Shown one piece after another: positions 20,471-30,430 of a stretch of 58,751 nt of DNA. Numbering within the stretch: the stretch's first letter is position 1; every line of letters begins with the position of its first letter. The notes under the pieces are model-generated. The model saw only the letters and a list, made by a program, of their open reading frames with translations. It did no database searches and had not been told where the DNA came from. This DNA comes from Zygnema cylindricum (taxonomy: Eukaryota; Streptophyta; Zygnematophyceae; Zygnematales; Zygnemataceae): contig JBBHKE010001145.1 of the NCBI GenBank assembly GCA_037447655.1, positions 1-58,751 on the forward strand. The letters are read 5' to 3'. The position numbers were made by a program, and so were the translations under genes.

Positions 20471-23400
20471 AAAAATTACTGTTATGAGGTTAGCCGGTGA
20501 AGGAGGAGACACTTTGATATTTCAGGGTCAAATAGGAGTAAGTGCAGATAACTTGATGGTGGACTCCGGAGCATCGGGGAACTTCATTAACGAGGCGACG
20601 GTGAAAAGGTTGAAACTTCCTCTTGTGGTACTAAATGATCATCAGTCGGTACAATAGGCCGACGGAAGTTCCTTATCCATTACCCATCGTACCCCGAGGT
20701 TACGCGTCGGAATTGGGAAATTCCGATGGTACGACACGCTTCATGTATTACCTCTTGGGGACCATGAGGTAATCTTGGGGAAGCCGTGGCTGCAAAAATG
20801 GAATCCGACAATTTATTGGAGAAGTGGCGCCATGAGAGTGAAGAAAGGTGAAGAAGAGTTCGAGGTAAAAGCGGGAGCGGCTGGTAAGGGAGCGGAAGAG
20901 GGACGCCTGCTTTCGGCCTTACAGCTTAAGAGGGCACTCAAGAAAGGGGAAACGATTGGTATGGCGGTCGTCCAGCCAATGGAGGAGGCGAAGGAGGAGA
21001 TCCCGGAAGAATGGAAGAAGAAGGACCCCGACTTCGACTCCAAAGAAAGTGACGACATTGGAAAGACTTCCGAAGAGGCCCCGGAAGTCGTGACAAAACT
21101 TCTCGAGGAGTACGCAGATGTATTTCCCCCGAAGCTCCCCGAAGGAAAACCTCCGAAGCGCGAAGTAGACCATAGGATAGAGCTTGTTCCTGGAGCGGTA
21201 CCCCCGGCTAATCGGATGTACAAAATGAGCTACACCAAATTGGACGAACTCAAAAAGCAACTCGCGGAGTTGGTCGAAGCCGGAGCAATCGAACCAAGCA
21301 AGTCACCGTATAGAGCCCCCGTCCTCTTTGTGAACAAGAAAGATGGAAGTTTTCGTATGTGCATTGACTACCGAGCGCTGAACAAATTAACGGTGAAGAA
21401 TGCGTACCCCCTACCGAAGATAAACGAATTGTTGGATCGGCTTCGAGGTGCCAAATATTTTTCGAAAATAGACTTGCAGAGCGGCTACCACCAGATTAGA
21501 ATTGCCGAGGAAGATGTGGAGAAGACGGCATTCAGAACTCGATACGGTCATTTCCAGTTTCGGGTAATGCCGTTCGGGTTGACTAATGCACCGGAGACCT
21601 TTATGCATTTAATAAATTCCATCTTTTGGCAATGTCTGGACGCGTTTGTGATCGTCTTCCTAGACGACATACTGGTGTATAGCCAAACGCAAGAGGAGCA
21701 TATGAAGCACTTACGGACGGTCCTCCAGGTCCTTCGGGAAAATAATTTGTACGTAAAAAGAAATAAATGTGACTTCTTCAAGGAGAAGATTGTTTTTTAG
21801 GCCATGTGGTGAGCCGGGACGGAATCGCAGTGGAACCAAACAAGACAAAGGTCGTTAAGGAGTGGCCCCAGCCAGCAAATATCACGCAGTTACGGAGCTT
21901 TCTAGGACTATGCTCCTATTATCGCCTTTTTGTCGAAGGTTTCACAAAAGTTGCTGCACCGCTCACGGAATTGCTCAAGAATGACGTTCCCTATGATTGG
22001 AAAGCGGCACAAGGGACAGCCTTTAACACGTTAAAGAAGCGGTTGGTTACCGCCCCTGTGTTAGCTGTTCCCGACCCGGACTTACCTTGGACGATAATTA
22101 CCGACGCTAGCGATACGGCTATTGGAGCGATCCTTATGTAAGATCAAGGGAAAGGCCTTCAACCCATCGCCTACGACAGTCGAAAACTAAAGGCAGCAGA
22201 GCTGAACTGGGCCACCCATGAGAAAGAGACAATAGATTGATAAAAGATACCATCAATGCGCTGGAGGTTTGGAAGTGTTACGTTCAGGGGAAACGGATCA
22301 CGATTATCACGGATCACCACGCCTTACAATATCTTCAAACCTCGCCGAAGTTGTCCAAGAAACAAGTGCGCTAGATGACGTTTCTGCAGACATTCGGTCC
22401 GGAACTTGTTATAGATTATAAGCCAGGCAAAACGAACCCGGCGGATGCGCTGTCAAGGAGACCTGGAGTCGCTGCGCCAGTAGCGGCGCAACGACCGCAA
22501 GCATCGCAGTTTGGGAACGTAAGCTCTGCGAAAGGGGACGCGGCAGCGTCGACCGCAGCGCAAGATCCGAAACTCAGCGCAGTCACCAGTACGGTGCAGG
22601 TGGACGAACAGTGGTTAGGTCGGATAAAGGCCGCCTATGGCGACGATGATGCACTAAAGGAACTCATTAAACGGAAGGTACTCGTTCGAACCGCCAATGG
22701 TATGTGGCGATACAAACCGAGTAAGACAACCCGACTTTATGTACCAATAAGTACGGAGCTCCGTCACATGATTCTTAAAATGAGTCACGACGAGCCGCTC
22801 AGTGGACATTTTGGGCGGGATAAAACAACTGCACGTGTCGTTGGGACGTATTATTGGCCAAACATGACTCGAGACATTGCCGAATATGTCCGGACGTGTG
22901 ACTCCTGTAATTGGAACAAAACGGACTGAGGGCACCAAGGTCTCTTACAACCCCTTCCGATACCATATGTTCCTTGGGAGGCGATCTCGATGGATTTCAT
23001 CGTGGCCCTTCCACGGACGAAGGAGGGCTACGACTCAATCTTCGTCGTCGTGGATTACTTGACGAAAATGGCACATTTTCTACCCACGTCCACCACAGCT
23101 ACTGCAAGCGATATCGCGAAATTATTTTTTCGGAAGATATTCCGCCATCACGGACTTCCGAAATAAAATCGTTAGCGACCGTGATCGTAAATTCGTGAGC
23201 CACTTTTGGCAAAGTCTATTTACGTTATGTGGCACGTAGCTGGGCATGTCCACAGCCTACCACACTCAAACTGATGGTCAGACTGAAAGGGTGAATCGAA
23301 CTTTGGAGGAAGCATTGCGGGCTTATGTCTCGGTGCACCAAACGGATTGGGTGGACCATTTAACAGCTATCGAGGTAGCATACAACAGTGCAGTGCACTC

Positions 23401-23870
23401 GTCAACGAATGCTACGCCATTCTCCCTCAATGGACGACAGCCCACTCTTCCCCAAAACTTATTGTTAGCGGACTGCCAAACACCGACAGCCCTAGACTTT
23501 GCCAAAACGCTGCAAGGAAACCTGGAAAAGGCGGCCAAGGCGCTCCAAATGGCAAAGGATCGTCAAAAGTCGCAGGCCGACGCCCACCTGAAGGACACCG
23601 TCTTTAGCGTGGGGGACAAGGTTCGCCTTAATATGGCAAACCTCTCCTTGCCGGGTGCCCTCTCTAAGAAGTTGGCACCAAAGTTCACGCGCCCATTCAC
23701 AATTCTTTCCCGTGTGGGCTACGTGGCATACAAGTTGGATATCCCGACGGACTAGCATATCCACAATGTCTTCCATGTTTCCCTTCTTAAACCATTCCAC
23801 GATCCTGATTCACTAATCCCTAATCAACAACGACAAACTCATTTACCACCCGTTCGGGGAACCTCGAACG
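20471..23870 (+). pseudogene. Gypsy-B pol: protease, RT, RNase H, integrase
   Basis: Protease motif MVDSGASGNFI (about 20558). A stop at 20655-20657 interrupts. From 20775, [27 protein letters not shown] and active-site FLDDILVYS (about 21658-21685), the Phe-Leu-Asp-Asp form usual for chromoviruses. A frameshift near 21797 leads to RNase H (ITDASDTAIGAIL; stop at 22139-22141; DHHALQYL; NPADALSR near 22435). Integrase: HHCC with SHDEPLSGHFGRDK and CDSCNW, core [10 protein letters not shown] (about 22990), SDRDRKF (about 23175), TERVNRTLEEALR (about 23284), so all three acidic residues are visible, with frame breaks at 22927 and about 23165. Confidence 0.88.
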
Positions 23871-24030
23871 AGTATGAGGTGAAAGAGATCCTTCAGTCAC
23901 GCCACTCTCGGAATTCCAACTCCACCCAATACTTAGTGCGTTGGAAGGGTTACGGTGCTAAGGATGACTCTTGGGTGGACGAGGAAGATTTGCATTCTCC
24001 GGAGTTACGGCGCCGGTTTCAGCGGAGTGA
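23871..24030 (+). pseudogene. Gypsy-B chromodomain
   Basis: YEVKEILQSRH, then QYLVRWKGYGAKDDSWV and DEEDL form a chromodomain of about 50 residues with the aromatic cage-type Tyr, Trp and Trp positions. In chromoviruses this reads methylated histone H3 and guides integration to heterochromatin. It places Gypsy-B among chromoviruses. Confidence 0.9.
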
Positions 24031-25774
24031 GGACACTCAGCTTTACCGGAGGGGCAATCGCAGCGGCCGCAAAAACGCAATCATCTTGGGGACGTGGCAA
24101 AGGACCGCAGCGGCGATGTTACCACACCGCAACGCTCTAGCAGCGCAGCCACTGCAGCGCAACATGGTTACGATGACGTCAGAGGATCGCAGCACCACCG
24201 CTGCGCTGACAGGAAAGCGCAACGGCGCAATTGTGTTTCACTATGTGGGTAATGACGAACCCTCGGTTTCGCCGCAGCAGCGCAGTTTTATAAATGATGG
24301 ATGTTGCGATACCCTCGTACGCTGCGACGCTTCGCAAAGTCCAAAAGTGAAACCCTCAACCCCCGTGAAGAAAGCCGACATCCGTCCTCACGACCAACCT
24401 AGTCGCGACAGCTTGGAAATTGCTTCTCTCCACACAATAAGTTTACCTTCGTTTATCGAATTACCGGAATTGTCTGGTTCAGCAGTGTCTATGGCGTCGC
24501 CGTCCTTTCCACCACCGAAAAGGAGGAGACTGGTACGGGTGGGACAAGGAGATCCGAACCGTCCCGAGAGATTGTTAAGGGCGACGGAAGCCATGGTGGA
24601 AGCCAGCAGGCGAAGTAAATTAGAAGTGGAGCTGGAACCTAAGGAAAGTGCCAGTAGCGAGGCAGGACCCGCAGAGACCAGTAGAGGGGAGGGGTCAGAA
24701 AACTCACAGGACCCTGAATACACCCCAACCCGGGAAGGTGATCAAGAGTTTAAAGAGGATCATGAGCTATCGGAGGGGGAGGAACCGGAACGAGAACCAA
24801 CGCCTCCGCCAATTGAATAGCGCGCCTCAGATCTAGAGGTGATGCGGGACCCAAACAAGAAGAGTACCGCGGACGAGCAGTCGTCTGAAAGCGCGGAGAG
24901 GAAGGCAGAGGCATAATACCCTTGTGACGAAGATGTGTTCCTCCTGCGAGAAAACCGAAGGGATTCGGAGGAGGAAAGTGAACAAGGAGAGGAAATTCTC
25001 GACTACCTCTTCCCATTACCGGTCGACACCCAGCATCCGGACCTCGCCTTCAGCTTCGTCAAAAGGTTTTATTGGAACCCCTCGGAGTGGCCCGAGGAAT
25101 GGCGTATAGTGAAGCCTGGAGATCCTATCCGTATTCCTGCCGACGTCCCGTCACACCCAGCGTGGAATTTCATGCAGACAAAAGACCTAGGAAATAATCA
25201 TAAAGGTTATGTGCAGTTGAATCCTCACGCTTTACCGTTCGTGGAAGTGGTAGAAGACAACTACAGGTATAGGAGTGATGTTCCCGGGTTACTCCGTCAT
25301 TATCACCCGTGGGATGTCCTCCTCCACGACATCATCTCTAGGGCAGAGGTCACCCTTGAGGTACGGGCACTCAAGCTGGCCCGAAGGAATGCTCTGCAGC
25401 GGGCCCAAGCAGCAAAGAAGCACGTGTCCTTTAAATTACGGAAAGTACCTCGGTGGGAAACCGGCGGACGAGGAAGCGGAGGAAGTTTCCCCAGTGGCTG
25501 AACCTGAAGAACCCCGGATTCCGGCACCGAGGAGCCTGCACCGGCCGCCATTCCGTCGCGACCCGAATTAACCGAGGTTGTACCCAAGGAAGGGGAGGAT
25601 CAGGTTCGGGAGCAAATTACTCGGAGGCAGTTGGCAGCGGCAGATCATCATATCGCGTTGCTGGAGACCCGATGTGAGCAGCTCCAACATCAACTCGACG
25701 CCCTTCGCCAAGAGTTCGAGGAGTATCGCGAGGAAACATAGGACATACTCCGGAAGTTGCAGTTCCCTGAGTAA
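24031..25774 (+). pseudogene. Gypsy-B C-terminal extension of unknown function
   Basis: After the chromodomain the same frame continues for about 580 codons, with stops at 24818 and about 24914, a short frame change near 25500 and a stop at about 25739, ending at 25772-25774. Composition: Ser/Thr/Ala-rich first part, a Glu/Asp-rich acidic part (24640-25000), a globular-looking part rich in Trp, Pro and aromatic residues (25020-25300; SFVKRFYWNPSEW, HPAWNFMQ) and a coiled coil at the end (LLETRCEQLQHQLDALRQEF, about 25655-25715). I recognise no family. It lies in the place where some Gypsy elements keep extra ORFs. Confidence 0.65.
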
Positions 25775-25815
25775 TTCAAGGTTCAGCGGGACGCTGAATC
25801 CTTAGTGGGAGGCAT

Positions 25816-26298
25816 TGTAATAGGATTACAGGATTCGGGTACTTAGTGCCTAGAGCTAGGCTGCTATAGTTGCGATTCCAGAGTAGCGCAGCTGCGATTC
25901 CAGACGAGCGCAACGTAGCAGCATAGCAACTTAGCAGTGTAACAATTTCATAACGCCGCAACATAGCAGCGCAGCATAGCAACGCCGCAGAATGTAGAAT
26001 GAGCGGTACAGTTCTAGAAGAATGTTGGATAGATCTAGGTTGACCGGAAAGGTCCACATGTACAGCGTACCGTACTAGTTTGACTAGCAGCTAGTTAGTT
26101 TAAATAGTCAGGTGGACTTGTGAATAGAGCACCTCAAGTAGACCTACACAGCTAGCGCAACCTTGTACTCTCTTTCAAGTAATAAAGCGCAACCTTGTCT
26201 GTGAGTTTTGTGTGCTCCTGCTGTTGCTACGGGAAGATCCTTGGTGTTTTCCGCTTGTGCACTGTGACGTGTTGTGGTGTATTGTCACCTCTTTTACA
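25816..26298 (+). repeat. Gypsy-B 3' LTR
   Basis: It is collinear with 19031-19507, with about 20-25 differences by eye; it starts TGTAATAGG and ends TTTTACA. A weak purine tract (AGTGGGAGGCA) precedes it. Confidence 0.9.
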
Positions 26299-26865
26299 AT
26301 TTCCCTCGAGACTGTTTTCTACTTGTCGTGGTGCACGAATTGTGTTGTGCGGATTTGGTGTTTTCTTGCTATCAGAGCACTGACTTTGCAGCCTAACTCT
26401 CTACCAGTCTGGCTTAGGGGAACACCGACTATCTCGCCAAGGGTTCTTGTCTGCTGGTTGGACTCCTATATGGAATATTAATGATTTCAGGGCCTTGTGG
26501 CTCTGTCGCAAATAGAAAATTCCGTCTTTACCTACCTGACCTTCTTTTGTCTTTTGTTTATTTGATTGTCATGTTTCGTCTTTTCGAGCAGATTCATTTA
26601 TCATTTTTTGCGGTGAATATTCTTTGTACACAGGTTATTGTCGCGCATTCTGTACATATGGAATGCTTATCTATTTTTCTGGTGTTTATCGAATTTTCTA
26701 GGTTTGAATTTATTCTATGTGTTTGTCAGATGGTCTTGTCTAAGTCATTCATACTTGTCGTAGACCCACGTGTTAAAATTTGTGTATTTTTTAGGTCTAA
26801 ATCTATTCTATGTGTTTGTCAGATGGTCTTGTCTAAGTCATCCATACTTGTCGTAGTCATTGGAA
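26299..26865 (+). other. Gypsy-A-like 3' fragment with a direct repeat
   Basis: TATCAGAGC at 26369-26377 looks like a primer-binding site core of an unidentified element. From 26519 to 26690 the sequence matches 18098-18260 of Gypsy-A; its continuation (TGGATTTGATG to GCACGACA) lies at 27867-27910, after the solo LTR. A 55-base unit (CTATGTGTTTGTCAGATGG onward) occurs twice, at about 26709-26764 and 26803-26858. No gene is seen. Confidence 0.55.
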
Positions 26866-27859
26866 GTTAGAGATAGCCATGGCTGCCCCCATAGTCATAA
26901 AGAAACAGGCAAACAGGCAGGCAGCCAGGCAAAAAAACTGATAGGTGACCAAAATGTTGCCTTAGACCGGATTTGAACCTGGGTCCTACGGAACTGAGGT
27001 AGTGTGACGCCTTAACCATTAAGAAGTTGACGAAACTATACACATAAATGGTTCAATGTTGTATTAAACAATTTCGCAACAATACTTTCATTTCAAGGAC
27101 TAAATTGACGAAACGACACATATGAACGAGGGCGCTCACAGACGCAAATCTAACCGTGTAAAATACTTGATAGGAGGGACGTCGTCACCGCCCCCAAACT
27201 GGAGTGAATATTTGGCGGCCTTCGTACATAGCGACGTGGTGTGCCACGTGGCGCAACATCATTGGACGTCGGAAAAGATGGGAGGAAGAACCATGGCTTC
27301 CGATTTGACAAGCGTCACCTTGTAGGCCTTGTCGTACAATGGTCATACAATAAGTACATCGCCCATTGTACCTTCTTGTACTATACAGTGTTCCTATAAG
27401 ACTAGGGTTTAGTAGTAGGTAGTTGTGAGTAGGTAGACCAGGACTTAGTGAAATTCAGGTACCTCTCTCGAAGGGAGCTTGTAACATTAAAGGTCATTTT
27501 TTACTAGCCATAACTAACTGCTCAAGGGAGCAAATTCAGTGATTCTTTTTGGTGCGGACTCAGGGGAGTCCAAGCTATGAAAGGGAATAGTCGATCAAAG
27601 TTTTTGCTTGCCAAAGTGGTTGCATTTATAAGGGAAAGTCAAAGTGGGTGAATGTGTCCAAAACTCATATTCTAACTTTGCATTCTGTGGTGGAACTGAG
27701 CACACAGAAAGTCTTATTTCACAAGTGTGAAGTTGTATTGGGATTGTGATTGTCAAGGGGTCAATCATTTGGGTTTATATAAACTTAGAGTCGGCACTAT
27801 CTTGATAAGCTTCTTGTGAGCTGCCTACTCTGAGGACCAATGGAGGTCTCAAAGTTACA
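26866..27859 (+). mobile_element. Solo Copia-family LTR (D)
   Basis: It has the GCCATGGCTGCC box (about 26877), the antisense tRNA-like segment, a middle part almost identical to the Copia-2 LTR (CATACAATAAGTACATCGCCC near 27343) and the family 3' end (CTCAAAGTTACA). The extreme left TGTTG is not visible, so the start is approximate. It interrupts a Gypsy-A-like fragment. Confidence 0.72.
26962..27024 (-). repeat. Antisense tRNA-like segment in solo LTR D
   Basis: On the minus strand TTAATGGTTAAGGCGTCAC (A-box like) and CAGGTTCAAATCCGGTC (B-box like, a near-consensus T arm) lie about 41 bases apart. Confidence 0.55.
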
Positions 27860-28109
27860 CCACGCTGGATTTGATGTATGCCTGTCACGATTGTACTGTC
27901 ATGCACGACAAGGTTGTTTTTTGTATTTCCTCCTATCATCTTTGAAGGAACAAAATAAATAGTTGTAGCTATGCTCTAACCTCTCTCTCTCGGTCTCCAC
28001 ACTTGTTGTAGTCACTGATGACCAAAGAGAGAGAGAAAAAGATCCATGGCTGCCTAAGCAGCCTCAGTAGCAAGAGAGGGAAGTGGACACTCTTAGTAGA
28101 CTGTACAAG

Positions 28110-28180
28110 AAAGATACGAACCACTTAGGAATTGATCCTAGTCCCTATAGTTCACCGGAATAGCCGGCAACCTTGTCCTA
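28110..28180 (-). repeat. Antisense tRNA-like segment in solo LTR E
   Basis: On the minus strand GGACAAGGTTGCCGGC (A-box like, weak) and AGTGGTTCGTATCT (B-box like, decayed) lie at the family position. It is the poorest of the six copies. Confidence 0.35.
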
Positions 28181-28609
28181 TAATCTAGGACTTGTGCTGA
28201 GATACATAGGGTTCGATAACTACTTAAAGATGAACATGCGGGATAGACGGATTAACTATATATATGGGAAATCTCACATAGAACTGGAGCAGATTTTGTA
28301 TGCAGCCAACACTGCACTAAACAAATTGATCAAACATTAATTTGGACGGCGGACGTCGAATATCTATAAGGATCGGACGGCGGATATCCAAGCCGGTATC
28401 ACGGAATGGCCATTTTGGCAGTTTATGGATGCTACGTCACCTAATGACACGTGGCACAACATCATTGAAAAACGGAATCTCCGCAGAATCTTCGGGAAGC
28501 ATCAGGGCGAGTCTAAGTGTGACAAACGTCCTCACCATGGCTGTGCCGTACACTCACCGTACAGAAGGTACCACGGAACTTGTACCTTCACGGTACAGTC
28601 CTATGATTG

Positions 28610-29726
28610 TAGTGTTGTGTGTCGGTAAGGATTTGCCGATAACCGATATAGACCTTTTTTCGGGTACCCGATAATCGATATATTGGTATGATATATCGTT
28701 ATCGTTGTTATCGCCGATAAACAACCGATATTTATCGGCGATATATGTATGGATCGCATGCATAGCCGTACTGCCAAACCCAATCGATGCCATATTCTGA
28801 CACCTTCCTGATTTCATAAAAATCGTTATTTTCCTGATTATTTATTATTGGGGTTTACTTGGGTTCCACGCTCCCATACCCTTCCTCAATGTCTTTTTGA
28901 TTGTTAGTTACGCCTGTAGATGTCCAATTCGTACGGATTTGGACTTTTCTGTGAAAATATTCGTCGATTTCATACTTTTCGTAAAATTCGTATAGATTTC
29001 TCTGTACGGACTTGTACGAAAATGTACGAAAAGCGAAATTCTAGAAATTCCTTAAAAAATCTTTAAAATTAAGAACAACTAACATAAATGTACAAATTTA
29101 TACCGAAAGTGTACCTACAAACCTAATAATACGGCAAATCTTTGTCAACCGTACTAAAATACATAGGAACGTACGACAATGTACCCAATAAACCCTGAAA
29201 TCCCCCTTTATATTAACCCTAAGTAGTACGGTTATGTACAAACATTGCACGTAAGCATAAGAAAAATGTAGCGTAGTTGTACTAAAATATTCTAAAATAT
29301 ATGGCAATATACCCTCCAAACCCTAAAAAAAATATCCCTAACAAGTACGGAAAATACGGCCACTGTATGTACATGCATGAAAAGTGTGCGGTAGTTATAC
29401 AGAAATATACGGAATTTAAGGAAATGTACTTCAAAACCCTAAAAATCATTTATATAACCCTAGAAAGTACGGACATATATGGACATTGTATATAACTGTA
29501 CGAAAAATGTATCGGTGCAATGGAAGGTACTTTATTATACAGAGTCAATAATATAATACAGTATGTTATAAAGTACTATTGTTTGCATATTATATATTTT
29601 AAAGTTATCGCCGATATGGAATTTGTTGGTCTCAGGCCGATATATCGGGAACTCTGACTGTTCGATAACCGATAACTATCGGTATCATTGTTATCGCGAT
29701 AATTTTTTTACCGATACACAACACTA
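28610..29726 (+). mobile_element. hAT-like non-autonomous DNA transposon
   Basis: The left end TAGTGTTGTGTGTCGGTAA and the right end (minus strand TAGTGTTGTGTATCGGTAA) are 19-base inverted repeats with one mismatch. Flanking octamers TATGATTG (28602-28609) and TGTGATTG (29727-29734) are an 8 bp target duplication with one mismatch. CCGATA/TATCGG motifs are dense near both ends, as hAT transposase-binding repeats often are. About 1,117 bp; no transposase ORF. Confidence 0.82.
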
Positions 29727-30047
29727 TGTGATTGGTGTTGTACAGCAGCGGATAGGGGTTTAGAGAGGGGTTTTGGGACTTAGGAATTTCTTAGGATAGT
29801 TGCCTCTCTCTAAGAGTGCCTCTGTACAAATAGGCATTTTTGCCTCATGATTTATCGCCTAGTTGGGCATTTTCAGAGATTTCTTCTGTGGACTTAGGGA
29901 AGTCCAGACTACACAAGGGTGTAGTCGGTGATATACTTTGTCTGCCAGGGTGGCAATTGATCTTACACAAAGGAGGCCATTGAGAATTCACTAGGGGCTT
30001 CATACACAAAGGGGATTCTCTGATCCAATGGAGGACACAGAATTGCA

Positions 30048-30428
30048 GTTTTTTTTATCGAGCGCGATATATACACAAATTACAGATACGAATAAATTAG
30101 AGTAAAAACACACGACGTGGTACGATTTCACAGTCTTGTACATTTTTTAGTGTATCTATGGGTGGCGTAATAATTATTCGCTCAAAAACCCAAATTTGAG
30201 TTATGCAAAAATTAGAGTCAAGGACGGGACAGTGTTCGATTTGTCAGATAATGTACTTTTACTTATTTTACTGTAAAGATCGTGATGGTAGACTTGTCGT
30301 ACCAAAATTAGAATTATAGATCAATTAGTGTTAAAGTTATTTTTTAAGCAAAAATCGTAATTAGTGTTAATAACCCTAAATAATTTTTAACACTAATTAT
30401 TTCTCAACGCTAATAACGATTCGCGGTA
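30048..30428 (+). mobile_element. MITE copy 3, left end unclear
   Basis: The right end AACGCTAATAACGATTCGCGGTA is flanked by TA (30429-30430), and the inside shows TTAGTGTTAA and TTAGAGTAA motifs of the family. The matching left end is not visible; the element may start within or next to the LTR at 30047. Confidence 0.5.
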
Positions 30429-30430
30429 TA

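Larger units (their letters stand above)
19031..26298 (+). mobile_element. Gypsy-B: chromovirus-type LTR retrotransposon
   Basis: LTRs at 19031-19507 and 25816-26298 are about 95 percent identical by eye. A primer-binding site complementary to initiator Met tRNA (TGGTATCATAGC, 19509-19520) follows the 5' LTR. Gag, protease, RT, RNase H, integrase and chromodomain follow in Ty3/Gypsy order, then a long extension. The five flanking bases (gtttt at 19026, atttc at 26299) do not match, so a target duplication is not seen. Coding is broken by a handful of stops and frameshifts only, so this is younger than Gypsy-A. Confidence 0.9.
27915..30047 (+). mobile_element. Solo Copia-family LTR (E) holding a hAT-like insertion
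   Basis: The left end TGTTTTTTG, the ATCCATGGCTGCC box (about 28045), an antisense tRNA-like segment (28110-28180) and the right end CCAATGGAGGACACAGAATTGCA (30025-30047) fit the family. Without the inserted transposon and its 8 bp duplication the LTR is about 1,008 bp, the same as the Copia-1 LTRs. No flanking target duplication was found. Confidence 0.72.

Noticed and set aside
20813-21260. Minus-strand ORFs opposite Gypsy-B pol
   Set aside because: Shadow frames of the pol coding strand, without any domain.
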